The notes under the pieces were generated by a model that was not told the origin of the DNA, searched no databases, and saw only the letters and a list, made by a program, of their open reading frames with translations. Position numbers and translations under genes: made by a program. A stretch of 46,762 bases of DNA from the NCBI RefSeq assembly GCF_013179515.1, contig NZ_JABMCN010000008.1, positions 1-46,762 on the forward strand. Reading direction: 5' to 3'. The DNA comes from Pseudomonas sp. CM27 (GTDB taxonomy: Bacteria; Pseudomonadota; Gammaproteobacteria; Pseudomonadales; Pseudomonadaceae). Of this stretch, positions 20,946 to 30,646 are shown piece after piece. The first letter of the stretch is position 1; every line of letters starts with the position of its first letter.

Positions 20946-21212
20946 TTAGACTTCAACAGCGCGTTCGAGGACTTCAACCAGTGCCCAGGACTTGGTCTTG
21001 GCCAGCGGACGGGTTTCGGTAATCGAAACTTTGTCGCCGATCTTGCACTGGTTGGTTTCGTCGTGCGCGTGCAGCTTAGTCGAACGCTTAACGTATTTAC
21101 CGTAGATCGGGTGCTTTACGCGACGCTCGATCAGTACGGTGATGGTCTTGTCCATTTTGTCGCTGACGACACGGCCAGTCAGCGTACGGACGGTTTTTTC
21201 AGCTTCAGCCAT
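20946..21212 (-). CDS. rpsQ: 30S ribosomal protein S17
   Basis: 88 residues from ATG 21212, giving [24 protein letters not shown] two codons upstream at 21218 overlaps the rpmC stop codon, but the ATG gives the usual protein start. The OB-fold segment [21 protein letters not shown] is characteristic. Last gene of the S10 group. Confidence 0.95.
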   Translation of the reverse strand: MAEAEKTVRTLTGRVVSDKMDKTITVLIERRVKHPIYGKYVKRSTKLHAHDETNQCKIGDKVSITETRPLAKTKSWALVEVLERAVEV

Positions 21213-21214
21213 GA

Positions 21215-21406
21215 TCACTTACCTGCCTGCTGGTTGAGCACAGTTTTCACGCGAGCGATGTCACGCTTAACTTGCGAGAGCAGGTGCGACTGCCCCAACT
21301 GGCCAGTTGCTTTCTGCATGCGCAGATTGAACTGGTCGCGCAGCAGGCCGAGCAGTTGCTCGTTCAGCTGCTGTGCCGATTTTTCACGAAGTTCATTCGC
21401 TTTCAT
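21215..21406 (-). CDS. rpmC: 50S ribosomal protein L29
   Basis: 63 residues, as in E. coli, opening [20 protein letters not shown] mostly helical protein at the tunnel exit, next to L23. The ATG shares one base with the rplP stop codon (TGATG on the minus strand), indicating coupled translation. Confidence 0.96.
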
Positions 21407-21819
21407 CACATCACCGTCCGCTTAACAAAGGAGGTGGCGAGAGGCAGCTTTGCAGCAGCCAGGGCGAAAGCTTCGCGCGCCAGCTCTTCAGAAACACCCT
21501 CGATCTCGTACAGGACTTTGCCTGGCTGGATCTGGGCAACCCAGTATTCCACGGAGCCCTTACCTTTACCCATACGAACCTCGAGAGGTTTCTTGGAGAT
21601 CGGCTTGTCCGGGAACACACGGATCCAGATCTTGCCGCCACGTTTTACGTGACGGGTCAGGGCACGACGTGCCGACTCGATCTGGCGGGCGGTGAGGCGA
21701 CCGCGAGCAACAGCCTTCAGGGCGAATTCGCCGAAGCTGACTTTGCTACCGCGCAGTGCCAGACCACGGTTGTGGCCAGTCATCTGCTTGCGGAATTTTG
21801 TACGCTTTGGTTGCAACAT
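21406..21819 (-). CDS. rplP: 50S ribosomal protein L16
   Basis: 137 residues. [24 protein letters not shown] is the conserved opening, with [26 protein letters not shown] in the middle. L16 sits near the peptidyl transferase centre and the A-site tRNA elbow. 12 bases after rpsC. Confidence 0.97.
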
Positions 21820-21831
21820 TTGGCGTACCCC

Positions 21832-22518
21832 TTACTTAGCAGCTTTTTTACGAGGCGCTGGTGCTTGTGGTTTCAGTTCTTCTTGGCGACCACCAATAAC
21901 TTCGCCTTTGAAGATCCAAACCTTCACACCGATCACACCATAAGTGGTGTGAGCTTCGTAGGTGTTGTAGTCGATATCGGCACGCAGGGTGTGCAGAGGC
22001 ACACGACCTTCGCGATACCACTCGGTACGAGCAATCTCGGCGCCGCCGAGACGACCGCTCACCTGGATCTTGATGCCCTTGGCACCAATACGCATGGCGT
22101 TCTGTACGGCGCGCTTCATGGCGCGACGGAACATTACGCGGCGTTCCAGCTGCTGAGCTACGCTCTGCGCAACCAGCATAGCGTCGAGTTCCGGCTTGCG
22201 GATCTCTTCGATGTTGATGTGCACAGGCACACCCATCTGCTTGGTCAGGTCCTGACGCAGTTTCTCAACATCTTCACCTTTCTTGCCGATAACGATACCG
22301 GGACGAGCAGTGTGGATGGTGATGCGTGCGGTTTGAGCCGGGCGATGAATATCGATACGGCTTACGGACGCGCTTTTTAGTTTGTCCTGGAGGTACTCAC
22401 GTGTTTTCAGATCCTTCAACAGGTAATCTGCGTAAGTAGCGCCGTCTGCATACCAGACGGACGTGTGCTCCTTGACGATTCCCAGGCGAATGCCAGTGGG
22501 ATGTACTTTCTGACCCAT
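21832..22518 (-). CDS. rpsC: 30S ribosomal protein S3
   Basis: 228 residues from the ATG at 22518 ([20 protein letters not shown]). An in-frame extension of 28 codons upstream overlaps rplV and is not S3. The KH domain has its GxxG loop in [22 protein letters not shown] at about 55-75. S3 lines the mRNA entry channel. The C-terminal tail is basic and Ala/Pro-rich. Confidence 0.97.
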   Translation of the reverse strand: MGQKVHPTGIRLGIVKEHTSVWYADGATYADYLLKDLKTREYLQDKLKSASVSRIDIHRPAQTARITIHTARPGIVIGKKGEDVEKLRQDLTKQMGVPVHINIEEIRKPELDAMLVAQSVAQQLERRVMFRRAMKRAVQNAMRIGAKGIKIQVSGRLGGAEIARTEWYREGRVPLHTLRADIDYNTYEAHTTYGVIGVKVWIFKGEVIGGRQEELKPQAPAPRKKAAK

Positions 22519-22531
22519 CTGATCGACTCCG

Positions 22532-22864
22532 TTACTTGTCCGCAACCTTGACAGTGATATGGCAAGACCGCTTGACGATGCGATCTGCGCGGCCTTTGGC
22601 ACGCGGCATGATGCGCTTCAGCGAACGCCCTTCGTTGACGAAGACGGTGGAGACCTTCAGGTCATCAACGTCTGCGCCTTCGTTGTGTTCGGCGTTGGCA
22701 ACGGCCGACTCGAGGACTTTCTTCATGATTTCAGCGGCTTTTTTGCTGCTGAAGGCCAACAGGTTGAGCGCTTCGCCCACCTTCTTCCCGCGGATCTGGT
22801 CGGCGACCAAGCGGGCTTTCTGGGCGGAGATTCGAGCGCCCGACAACTTAGCGGCTACTTCCAT
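22532..22864 (-). CDS. rplV: 50S ribosomal protein L22
   Basis: 110 residues. [36 protein letters not shown] opening; the tunnel-lining beta hairpin is at about 80-102 ([20 protein letters not shown]), where macrolide-resistance changes occur in other bacteria. 13 bases separate it from rpsC. Confidence 0.97.
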
Positions 22865-22875
22865 TTCCTAACCCC

Positions 22876-23151
22876 TTAACGCTTGGCTTTCTTGTCAGCC
22901 ACGTGCCCACGATAAGTGCGGGTACCGGCAAACTCGCCCAGTTTATGGCCGACCATGTCTTCGTTCACGAGAACTGGAACATGCTGGCGACCGTTGTGAA
23001 CCGCGATGGTCAGACCGACCATTTGTGGCAGGATCATCGAACGACGCGACCAGGTTTTAACTGGTTTGCGATCGTTCTTCTCCACCGCCACTTCGACCTT
23101 CTTCAACAGGTGAAGATCGATAAAAGGACCTTTTTTCAGAGAACGTGGCAC
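22876..23151 (-). CDS. rpsS: 30S ribosomal protein S19
   Basis: 91 residues. [20 protein letters not shown] opening and [35 protein letters not shown] core. S19 pairs with S13 in the 30S head. 16 bases after rplB. Confidence 0.97.
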   Translation of the reverse strand: MPRSLKKGPFIDLHLLKKVEVAVEKNDRKPVKTWSRRSMILPQMVGLTIAVHNGRQHVPVLVNEDMVGHKLGEFAGTRTYRGHVADKKAKR

Positions 23152-23167
23152 TGTCGTATCCCTCTAG

Positions 23168-23992
23168 TTACTTGCGACGACGGACGATCATTTTGTCGGT
23201 ACGCTTATTACCACGGGTTTTAGCACCCTTGGTTGGGAAGCCCCATGGCGATACCGGATGACGACCACCGGAGGTACGACCTTCACCACCACCATGTGGG
23301 TGGTCAACCGGGTTCATGGCAACGCCACGAACGGTTGGGCGAACGCCGCGCCAGCGTTTGGCACCTGCTTTACCCAGCGAACGCAGGCTGTGCTCGGAGT
23401 TCGAGACTTCGCCCAGGGTCGCACGGCACTCAGCCAGTACTTTACGCATTTCACCAGAGCGCAGACGCAGGGTCACGTAGACACCTTCGCGAGCGATCAG
23501 CTGAGCCGAAGCACCAGCGGAACGAGCGATCTGTGCACCTTTACCCGGCTTCAGTTCGATGCCGTGAATGGTGCTACCCACTGGAATGTTGCGCAGCTGC
23601 AGGGAGTTACCGGCCTTGATTGGGGCCAGGGTACCTGCGATCAGCTGGTCGCCAGCGCTCACGCCTTTAGGGGCGATGATGTAGCGACGCTCGCCGTCTG
23701 CGTAGCACAGCAGGGCGATGTGAGCAGTACGGTTCGGGTCGTATTCGATACGCTCGACAGTGGCTGGGATGCCATCTTTGTCGTTGCGACGGAAGTCAAC
23801 CAGACGGTAATGCTGCTTATGACCACCACCAACGTGACGAGTGGTAATGCGGCCATTGTTGTTACGACCACCAGACTTCGATTTTTTCTCGAGCAGCGGT
23901 GCGTGAGGAGCGCCTTTGTGCAGCTCCTTGTTGACCACCTTGACCACGAAACGGCGGCCAGGGGAAGTCGGTTTGCATTTAACGATTGCCAT
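23168..23992 (-). CDS. rplB: 50S ribosomal protein L2
   Basis: 274 residues. [20 protein letters not shown] opening; the C-terminal [17 protein letters not shown] contains the conserved His (E. coli H229) near the peptidyl transferase centre, followed by [18 protein letters not shown]2 is required for subunit association. 14 bases after rplW. Confidence 0.98.
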   Translation of the reverse strand: MAIVKCKPTSPGRRFVVKVVNKELHKGAPHAPLLEKKSKSGGRNNNGRITTRHVGGGHKQHYRLVDFRRNDKDGIPATVERIEYDPNRTAHIALLCYADGERRYIIAPKGVSAGDQLIAGTLAPIKAGNSLQLRNIPVGSTIHGIELKPGKGAQIARSAGASAQLIAREGVYVTLRLRSGEMRKVLAECRATLGEVSNSEHSLRSLGKAGAKRWRGVRPTVRGVAMNPVDHPHGGGEGRTSGGRHPVSPWGFPTKGAKTRGNKRTDKMIVRRRK

Positions 23993-24006
23993 GATGCACC
24001 CCTTCC

Positions 24007-24306
24007 TTACTCAGCACTGCTGCTGAAATCGAGATCTTGGCCTGGCTGAAGGGAGACGATCGCCTTCTTCCAGTCATTACGCTTGCCCAGACCACGTGCG
24101 GTACGCTTGGTTTTACCCAGAACGTTAACGGTCGACACGTTTTCAACTTTTACGTTGAACAGGCCTTCGACAGCTTTCTTGATTTCCAGCTTGGTTGCGT
24201 CGGTAGCAACCTTGAATACGAACTGGCCTTTCTTCTCAGCCAGAACGGTAGCCTTCTCGGAAACGTGCGGGCCAAGGAGGACTTTGAATACGCGTTCCTG
24301 GTTCAT
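24007..24306 (-). CDS. rplW: 50S ribosomal protein L23
   Basis: 99 residues. [22 protein letters not shown] opening and [26 protein letters not shown]-terminal part. L23 is the docking point for trigger factor and SRP at the tunnel exit. Its ATG overlaps the rplD stop codon in ATGA, a coupled start. Confidence 0.97.
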
Positions 24307-24905
24307 CCCAGCAGCTCCTCGAATTTCTTCACGGCCGAGACAGTGATCAACACTTTCTCGTATGCGATCAGACTGACCGGGTCGGAACCTTGTACGTCAC
24401 GTACGTCGACGTGCGGCAGGTTACGAGCAGCCAGGTACAGGTTCTGATCAACAGCGTCGGAAACGATCAGTACGTCGCTCAGACCCATGCCGTTCAGCTT
24501 GTTCAGCAGATCTTTGGTTTTCGGCGCTTCGACAGCGAAGTCCTGAACCACGACCAGACGGTCGCTACGCACCAGCTCAGCGAGGATGGAGCGCAGGGCT
24601 GCGCGGTACATCTTCTTGTTGAGCTTTTGCGAGTGATCTTGAGGGCGAGCTGCGAAGGTTACACCACCGCCACGCCAGATCGGACCACGAGTGGTACCAG
24701 CACGAGCACGGCCAGTACCCTTCTGACGCCATGGGCGCTTACCGCCACCAGCCACGTCGGAACGGGTCTTCTGCTGCTTGGTACCTTGACGGCCGCCGGC
24801 CATGTAGGCCACGACTGCTTGGTGAACCAGCGTCTCGTTGAATTCGCCACCGAAAGTCAGTTCGGAAACTTCGATCGCCTGAGCGTCATTTACATTAAGT
24901 TGCAT
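24303..24905 (-). CDS. rplD: 50S ribosomal protein L4
   Basis: 200 residues. The tunnel loop is visible as [20 protein letters not shown] at about 55-75 with WRGGG following. In enterobacteria L4 represses its own operon at the rpsJ leader; the leader here is short (about 53 bases), so that mechanism may not operate. 12 bases after rplC. Confidence 0.97.
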
Positions 24906-24917
24906 GTCAGTTTCCCC

Positions 24918-25553
24918 TTAACCGCGAGCCTTGACAGCTGGACGTACAACCACGTCGCCGCCAGTAGCGCCTGGAACGGCACCCTTGACGAGCAGCAGGT
25001 TGCGCTCAGCGTCTACGCGAACTACTTCCAGGGACTGAACAGTCACGCGCTCGGCGCCCATGTGACCGGACATTTTCTTGCCCTTGAACACACGACCAGG
25101 AGTCTGGCACTGGCCGATGGAACCAGGAACACGGTGCGACACGGAGTTACCGTGGGTGTTGTCCTGACCACGGAAGTTCCAGCGCTTGATGGTACCGGCG
25201 AAGCCTTTACCTTTCGACTGACCAGTAACGTCTACCAGCTGGCCTTCAGTGAAGAGTTCAGCTTTGATCGAGTCGCCAGCCTGGAACTCGCCTTCTTCAA
25301 GACGGAACTCCCAGACACCGCGACCAGCGGCAACGTTAGCCTTGGCGAAGTGACCTGCCTGAGCGGCAGTCACGCGAGAAGCACGACGCTCGCCGACAGT
25401 GACTTGCACTGCACGGTAGCCATCGGTTTCTTCAGTTTTGAACTGGGTGACGCGATTCGGCTCGATCTCGATGACCGTGACCGGAATGGAGACACCTTCT
25501 TCGGTGAAAATGCGGGTCATACCGCACTTGCGACCGACTACACCAATAGTCAT
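24918..25553 (-). CDS. rplC: 50S ribosomal protein L3
   Basis: 211 residues. [20 protein letters not shown] opening. [20 protein letters not shown] includes the glutamine that PrmB methylates in E. coli (Q150). L3 is an assembly initiator whose loop reaches the peptidyl transferase centre. An 80-base gap separates it from rpsJ; I see no separate promoter there. Confidence 0.97.
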   Translation of the reverse strand: MTIGVVGRKCGMTRIFTEEGVSIPVTVIEIEPNRVTQFKTEETDGYRAVQVTVGERRASRVTAAQAGHFAKANVAAGRGVWEFRLEEGEFQAGDSIKAELFTEGQLVDVTGQSKGKGFAGTIKRWNFRGQDNTHGNSVSHRVPGSIGQCQTPGRVFKGKKMSGHMGAERVTVQSLEVVRVDAERNLLLVKGAVPGATGGDVVVRPAVKARG

Positions 25554-25633
25554 GTTGTAACCTCATGAGTGTACGGGGCTTTCACCCGCTATGGCCGCCC
25601 ATTTCAGAGCGTTACACGGACAAGACCGAAGTC

Positions 25634-25945
25634 TTAGCCGAGGCTGATCTGCACTTCCACACCTGCCGCCAGATCAAGCTTCATCAGCGCGTCAACGGTT
25701 TTATCCGTTGGCTGGACGATGTCCAGAACACGCTTATGAGTGCGGATCTCGTACTGGTCACGCGCGTCTTTGTTGACGTGCGGGGAAACCAGAACGGTGA
25801 AACGCTCTTTGCGGGTAGGCAGTGGAATTGGACCACGCACTTGTGCACCAGTACGTTTCGCGGTTTCCACGATTTCCTGGGTGGATTGGTCGATCAGGCG
25901 ATGGTCGAAAGCCTTCAACCTGATTCGGATTTGCTGATTTTGCAT
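25634..25945 (-). CDS. rpsJ: 30S ribosomal protein S10 / NusE
   Basis: 103 residues. [36 protein letters not shown] opening and [25 protein letters not shown] near the C-terminus. Besides its ribosomal role S10 is NusE, the partner of NusB and of NusG in antitermination and transcription-translation coupling. First gene of the S10 operon, preceded by a strong promoter. Confidence 0.98.
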
Positions 25946-26005
25946 TGGATTTCAGACTCCAGGCTGTTCCCAACGGACGCACTACGCCCGCTAAAAGGAG
26001 GCGTG

Positions 26006-26034
26006 ATTCTATAGACGCCTCAATTTAGTGTCAA
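26006..26034 (-). promoter_or_regulatory. S10 operon promoter
   Basis: Minus-strand TTGACA (26029-26034) and TAGAAT (26006-26011), 17 bases apart: a perfect -35 and a five-of-six -10. A start near 25999 would give a leader of about 53 bases. The -35 lies only 6 bases from the T-run of the tufA terminator, so the end of one operon and the start of the next are back to back. Confidence 0.85.
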
Positions 26035-26040
26035 CCGAAT

Positions 26041-26071
26041 AAAAAAAACCCCCGCTGAGCGGGGGTTTTTT
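26041..26071. terminator. tufA / str operon terminator
   Basis: Perfect 14-bp arms (A7-CCCCCGC at 26041-26054 and its complement at 26058-26071) with a 3-base loop. T7 follows the stem on either strand. It starts 16 bases after the tufA stop codon. Confidence 0.95.
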
Positions 26072-26087
26072 TCAACCGATCGAGTGA

Positions 26088-27281
26088 TTACTCGACGATT
26101 TTGGCCACGACGCCGGCGCCGACGGTACGACCGCCTTCACGAATGGCGAAACGCAGACCGTCTTCCATTGCGATGGTCTTGATCAGGGTGACAACCATTT
26201 GGATGTTGTCGCCTGGCATTACCATTTCAACGCCTTCCGGCAGTTCGCAGTTACCGGTCACGTCAGTGGTACGGAAGTAGAACTGAGGACGGTAGCCTTT
26301 GAAGAACGGAGTGTGACGACCGCCTTCTTCCTTCGACAGAACGTAGACTTCGGCAACGAACTTGGTGTGCGGCTTCACCGAACCTGGCTTGACCAGAACC
26401 TGGCCACGCTCAACGTCGTCACGCTTGGTACCACGCAGCAGAACGCCGCAGTTCTCGCCAGCACGACCTTCGTCCAGCAGCTTGCGGAACATCTCAACAC
26501 CGGTGCAGGTGGTGGTGGTGGTGTCACGCAGACCAACGATTTCCAGCGGATCCTGAACGCGGACGATACCACGCTCGATACGACCGGTAACAACGGTACC
26601 ACGACCCGAGATCGAGAATACGTCTTCGATCGGCATCAGGAACGGCTGGTCGATGGCACGAACTGGCTCTGGGATGTAGCTGTCCAGAGTTTCGACCAGT
26701 TTACGAACGGCAGTGGTGCCCATTTCGTTGTCGTCTTTGCCTTCCAGGGCCATACGAGCCGAACCGATGATGATCGGGGTGTCGTCGCCTGGGAAGTCGT
26801 AGGTGGACAGCAGGTCGCGAACTTCCATCTCGACCAGTTCCAGCAGCTCAGCGTCGTCTACCAGGTCAGCCTTGTTCAGGAAGACCACGATGTACGGAAC
26901 GCCAACCTGACGGGACAGCAGGATGTGCTCACGGGTTTGTGGCATCGGACCATCGGCGGCCGAGCAAACCAGGATCGCGCCGTCCATCTGGGCAGCACCG
27001 GTGATCATGTTCTTCACGTAGTCAGCGTGACCTGGGCAGTCGACGTGAGCGTAGTGACGAATGGTCGAGTTGTATTCGACGTGAGCGGTGTTGATGGTAA
27101 TACCGCGCGCTTTCTCTTCCGGAGCCGAGTCGATCTTGTCGAAGTCGACGATTGCGGAACCGAAAACTTCGGAGCAAACGCGAGTCAGAGCTGCGGTCAG
27201 AGTGGTCTTACCGTGGTCAACGTGGCCGATAGTGCCGACGTTAACGTGGGGAAGGGAACGATCAAATTTTTCTTTAGCCAC
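26088..27281 (-). CDS. tufA: Elongation factor Tu (first copy)
   Basis: 397 residues; GTPase that delivers aminoacyl-tRNA. G1 motif GHVDHGKT at 19-26, DCPGH at 81-85, NKAD at 136-139. It is the last gene of the str operon, 27 bases after fusA. It differs from the second copy (42678-43871) at only four residues: Asp46/Glu, Arg193/Lys, Val309/Thr and Val396/Ile. The nucleotide sequences are almost identical within the genes and unrelated outside them. Confidence 0.98.
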   Translation of the reverse strand: MAKEKFDRSLPHVNVGTIGHVDHGKTTLTAALTRVCSEVFGSAIVDFDKIDSAPEEKARGITINTAHVEYNSTIRHYAHVDCPGHADYVKNMITGAAQMDGAILVCSAADGPMPQTREHILLSRQVGVPYIVVFLNKADLVDDAELLELVEMEVRDLLSTYDFPGDDTPIIIGSARMALEGKDDNEMGTTAVRKLVETLDSYIPEPVRAIDQPFLMPIEDVFSISGRGTVVTGRIERGIVRVQDPLEIVGLRDTTTTTCTGVEMFRKLLDEGRAGENCGVLLRGTKRDDVERGQVLVKPGSVKPHTKFVAEVYVLSKEEGGRHTPFFKGYRPQFYFRTTDVTGNCELPEGVEMVMPGDNIQMVVTLIKTIAMEDGLRFAIREGGRTVGAGVVAKIVE

Positions 27282-27308
27282 GACAGTGAACCTCTTGCCT
27301 AAAGGGGA

Positions 27309-29456
27309 TTAGCCTTGTTTTTTAACGAGTGCTTCGACGATGTTCGACGGAGCTTCGGCGTATTTGGAGAATTCCATGGAGTAGCTCGCGCGACCCTGAG
27401 ACATGGAACGAACGTCGGTCGCATAACCGAACATCTCTCCGAGCGGTACTTCAGCACGAACGACGCGGCCAGAGACCGAATCATCCATACCCTGAACCAG
27501 ACCACGACGACGGTTCAGGTCACCCATCACGTCACCCAGGTAGTCTTCCGGGGTTACAACTTCGACCTTCATGATCGGCTCGAGAACCACGCCGCCGCCC
27601 TTCTGGGCCAGCTGCTTGGTTGCCATCGAAGCAGCGATTTTGAACGCCATTTCGTTGGAGTCGACATCGTGGTACGAACCGTCGAATACCGTGGCCTTCA
27701 GGCCGATCAGAGGATAGCCGGCAACAACGCCGTTCTTCATCTGCTCTTCGATACCCTTCTGGATCGGGGCGATGAATTCCTTAGGAATCACACCACCAAC
27801 GACTTCGTTGGAGAACACCAGACCTTCGGTGATGTTGCCTTTGTCGTCCTGATCTGGCTCCGAGAAACGGATCCAGCAGTGACCGAACTGACCACGACCA
27901 CCCGACTGACGAACGAACTTGCCTTCGATTTCGACGTTGGACTTGGTGATCTTCTCGCGGTACGAAACCTGCGGCTTGCCGATGTTGGCCTCGACGTTGA
28001 ACTCGCGCTTCATGCGGTCAACGAGGATGTCCAGGTGCAGCTCACCCATACCGGAGATGATGGTCTGGCCGGTTTCTTCGTCGGTCTTGACGCGGAACGA
28101 AGGGTCTTCCTGAGCCAGCTTGCCCAGTGCGATACCCATCTTTTCCTGGTCTTGCTTGGTCTTCGGCTCTACAGCTACCGAGATCACAGGCTCCGGGAAG
28201 TCCATACGCTCGAGGATGATCGGCTTGTCGGCGTTGCACAGGGTGTCACCGGTGGTGACGTCCTTCATGCCGATCAGAGCAGCGATGTCGCCTGCCAGTA
28301 CTTCTTTGATTTCTTCACGCTGGTTGGCGTGCATCTGCACCATACGACCAACGCGCTCTTTCTTGCCTTTGACCGAGTTGATCACCGAGTCGCCGGACTG
28401 CAGCATACCCGAGTAAACACGGACGAAGGTCAGAGTACCAACGAACGGGTCGGTGGCAATCTTGAACGCCAGAGCCGAGAACGGCTCGTTGTCGTCGGCA
28501 TGACGCTCGTCGTAGTCGGCCTCGACCAGCTCATCCTTCGGCTTCTCGATCAGGTCAGGGTGGATACCCTTGATCGCAGGAATCTCGGTAGGAGCAGGCA
28601 GGAAGTCGATGACGGCGTCGAGAACCAGGGGAACGCCCTTGTTCTTGAAGGACGAACCGCAGACAGCCGGAACGATCTCGCTGGCCAGGGTGCGCGCGCG
28701 CAGACCGGCTTTGATCTCTTCGACGGTCAGCTCTTCGCCTTCCAGGTACTTGTTCATCAGCTCTTCGCTGGACTCGGCAGCCGCTTCGACCATGTTCGCG
28801 CGCCATTTTTCGGCCAGCTCGAGCATGTCCGCAGGAATTTCTTCCTCACGGTAGGTGGTGCCTTTGTCGTCGTCGTTCCAGTAGATAGCCTTCATCTTGA
28901 TCAGGTCGACCTGACCCTGGAAGTTATCTTCCGAACCGATGGCCAGCTGAACAGGAACCGGGGTGTGACCCAGACGGTTCTTGATCTGACCAACAACGCG
29001 CAGGAAGTCGGCACCGGCACGGTCCATCTTGTTCACGTAAACAACACGTGGAACGCCGTACTTGTTGGCCTGACGCCATACGGTTTCGGACTGCGGCTCA
29101 ACGCCGGAGGTACCGCAGAACACAACGACCGCGCCGTCGAGTACACGCAGCGAACGCTCTACTTCAATGGTGAAGTCAACGTGGCCGGGGGTATCGATGA
29201 CGTTTACGCGGTAGTTGTCGTACTGACCAACGGAACCTTTCCAGAAGGTAGTAACGGCAGCGGAGGTAATGGTGATACCCCGCTCCTGTTCCTGCACCAT
29301 CCAGTCGGTGGTCGCGGCGCCGTCATGCACCTCGCCCATCTTGTGGCTCAGACCTGTGTAGAACAGGATCCGCTCGGTAGTGGTGGTCTTGCCCGCGTCA
29401 ACGTGGGCACAGATACCAATGTTACGGTAGCGGTTAATAGCTGTAGTACGAGCCAT
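27309..29456 (-). CDS. fusA: Elongation factor G
   Basis: 715 residues; translocation GTPase. G1 AHVDAGKT at 17-24, DTPGH starting at 88, NKMD at 142-145, and the RGITI switch segment at 59-63. The five-domain length is normal and the position between rpsG and tufA identifies the principal, FusA1-type copy. Fusidic-acid and argyrin-resistance positions were not checked individually. 30 bases follow rpsG. Confidence 0.98.
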   Translation of the reverse strand: MARTTAINRYRNIGICAHVDAGKTTTTERILFYTGLSHKMGEVHDGAATTDWMVQEQERGITITSAAVTTFWKGSVGQYDNYRVNVIDTPGHVDFTIEVERSLRVLDGAVVVFCGTSGVEPQSETVWRQANKYGVPRVVYVNKMDRAGADFLRVVGQIKNRLGHTPVPVQLAIGSEDNFQGQVDLIKMKAIYWNDDDKGTTYREEEIPADMLELAEKWRANMVEAAAESSEELMNKYLEGEELTVEEIKAGLRARTLASEIVPAVCGSSFKNKGVPLVLDAVIDFLPAPTEIPAIKGIHPDLIEKPKDELVEADYDERHADDNEPFSALAFKIATDPFVGTLTFVRVYSGMLQSGDSVINSVKGKKERVGRMVQMHANQREEIKEVLAGDIAALIGMKDVTTGDTLCNADKPIILERMDFPEPVISVAVEPKTKQDQEKMGIALGKLAQEDPSFRVKTDEETGQTIISGMGELHLDILVDRMKREFNVEANIGKPQVSYREKITKSNVEIEGKFVRQSGGRGQFGHCWIRFSEPDQDDKGNITEGLVFSNEVVGGVIPKEFIAPIQKGIEEQMKNGVVAGYPLIGLKATVFDGSYHDVDSNEMAFKIAASMATKQLAQKGGGVVLEPIMKVEVVTPEDYLGDVMGDLNRRRGLVQGMDDSVSGRVVRAEVPLGEMFGYATDVRSMSQGRASYSMEFSKYAEAPSNIVEALVKKQG

Positions 29457-29486
29457 AAAGCCCTCGCAAAATGATTGATGCTTGAA

Positions 29487-29957
29487 TTAGAAGCGGTAGT
29501 GCGAGAACGCTTTGTTGGCTTCAGCCATACGGTGAACGTCTTCACGCTTCTTGACTGCAGCACCCTTGCCTTCAGCAGCATCCAGCAGTTCGCCGGCCAG
29601 GCGCAGAGCCATCGACTTCTCGCCGCGCTTGCGGGCGTAGTCTACGAGCCAGCGCATTGCCAGAGCGTTACGACGGGATGGACGAACTTCAACCGGAACC
29701 TGGTAAGTGGCACCGCCGACACGACGGGACTTTACTTCGACCAGCGGAGCGATGGCGTCGAGAGCTTTCTCGAAGATTTCCAGGGGGTCGCTGTTCTTGC
29801 GCTCTTTGACCTTGTCCAGGGCACCGTAAACGATGCGCTCGGCCACGGCCTTCTTGCCGCTTTCCATCACGTGGTTCATGAACTTGGCGAGGATTTGGGA
29901 TCCGTATTTAGGATCGTCCAGAATCTCACGTTTTGCTGCTACACGACGTCTTGGCAT
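29487..29957 (-). CDS. rpsG: 30S ribosomal protein S7
   Basis: 156 residues. [36 protein letters not shown] opening; [25 protein letters not shown] core. S7 starts assembly of the 30S head and in E. coli represses the str operon by binding the rpsL-rpsG intergenic RNA. That gap here is 106 bases (29958-30063), long enough for a similar structure, though I did not identify one. Confidence 0.97.
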   Translation of the reverse strand: MPRRRVAAKREILDDPKYGSQILAKFMNHVMESGKKAVAERIVYGALDKVKERKNSDPLEIFEKALDAIAPLVEVKSRRVGGATYQVPVEVRPSRRNALAMRWLVDYARKRGEKSMALRLAGELLDAAEGKGAAVKKREDVHRMAEANKAFSHYRF

Positions 29958-30063
29958 GATAAGCCCTCAAACGGTCTTCAGGTTAGCCCGGGACCTGGGT
30001 CTACGACCCCCGCCCGACCTTACTCTTATCGACTCAAAAAAATGGATGTGTGCAAACGGCCGA

Positions 30064-30435
30064 TTACTTCGGACGCTTGGTACCGTACTTCGAACGACCC
30101 TGGTTACGGCCTTTGACGCCCGAAGTATCCAGAGAGCCGCGAACGGTGTGGTAACGAACACCTGGCAAGTCTTTTACACGGCCGCCACGGATCAGGACGA
30201 CGCTGTGCTCTTGCAGGTTGTGGCCTTCACCGCCGATGTACGAGGAAACCTCGAAACCGTTGGTCAGACGCACACGGCATACTTTACGCAGTGCCGAGTT
30301 AGGTTTTTTCGGCGTGGTGGTGTACACACGGGTGCACACGCCACGACGTTGCGGGCAGTTCTGCAGCGCAGGAACGTCGGACTTCTCGACCGAACGCTTA
30401 CGCGGCTGACGTACCAGCTGGTTGATAGTTGCCAT
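30064..30435 (-). CDS. rpsL: 30S ribosomal protein S12
   Basis: 123 residues. Opens [20 protein letters not shown]. Lys43 (TPKKPN) and Lys88 ([12 protein letters not shown]) are wild type, so no streptomycin-resistance substitution is present at those sites; Asp89 is the residue that is methylthiolated in E. coli. S12 sits at the decoding centre. First gene of the str operon, with GGAG about 9 bases before the ATG. Confidence 0.98.
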   Translation of the reverse strand: MATINQLVRQPRKRSVEKSDVPALQNCPQRRGVCTRVYTTTPKKPNSALRKVCRVRLTNGFEVSSYIGGEGHNLQEHSVVLIRGGRVKDLPGVRYHTVRGSLDTSGVKGRNQGRSKYGTKRPK

Positions 30436-30450
30436 CTACTAGCTCCACTG

Positions 30451-30476
30451 ATTGTCTTGCGACTCTATTGTCTTGC
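30451..30476. repeat. Tandem 10-base direct repeat in the rpsL leader
   Basis: ATTGTCTTGC occurs at 30451-30460 and again at 30467-30476 on the plus strand (GCAAGACAAT in the mRNA), 16 bases apart, just upstream of the rpsL ribosome binding site. Significance unknown. Confidence 0.6.
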
Positions 30477-30528
30477 AAGAAAGCCAAAAATTGACGAGAC
30501 GGAGCCTCACCAAATTTAAGGGTACAAA

Positions 30529-30557
30529 AGTCTACGGAGGATCTTGCACCCAGTCAA
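30529..30557 (-). promoter_or_regulatory. str operon promoter candidate
   Basis: Minus-strand TTGACT (30552-30557) and TAGACT (30529-30534), 17 bases apart. A start near 30522 would leave a leader of about 87 bases before rpsL. It lies just downstream of the large rpoC-distal hairpin. Confidence 0.7.
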
Positions 30558-30562
30558 GACAA

Positions 30563-30635
30563 GGCCCCGGCCCTCCTCGCCCGATCATCGGCAACATTGT
30601 GTGTCGTCGATGACCGCTCGAGGGTTGCCGGGGCC
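30563..30635 (-). terminator. Large hairpin after rpoC
   Basis: Outer 9-bp arms GGCCCCGGC (30563-30571) and GCCGGGGCC (30627-30635) are perfect. Inner segments (CCCTCG with CGAGG; TCATCG with CGATGA) extend an imperfect stem. It begins about 11 bases after the rpoC stop codon. The minus-strand flank TTGTCTTG is only weakly T-rich, so this may be a partial terminator or an RNA-stabilising element. Confidence 0.6.
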
Positions 30636-30646
30636 CTGCCCTGTAC

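Noticed and set aside
30064-30435. Streptomycin-resistance substitution in rpsL
   Set aside because: Lys43 and Lys88 are wild type.
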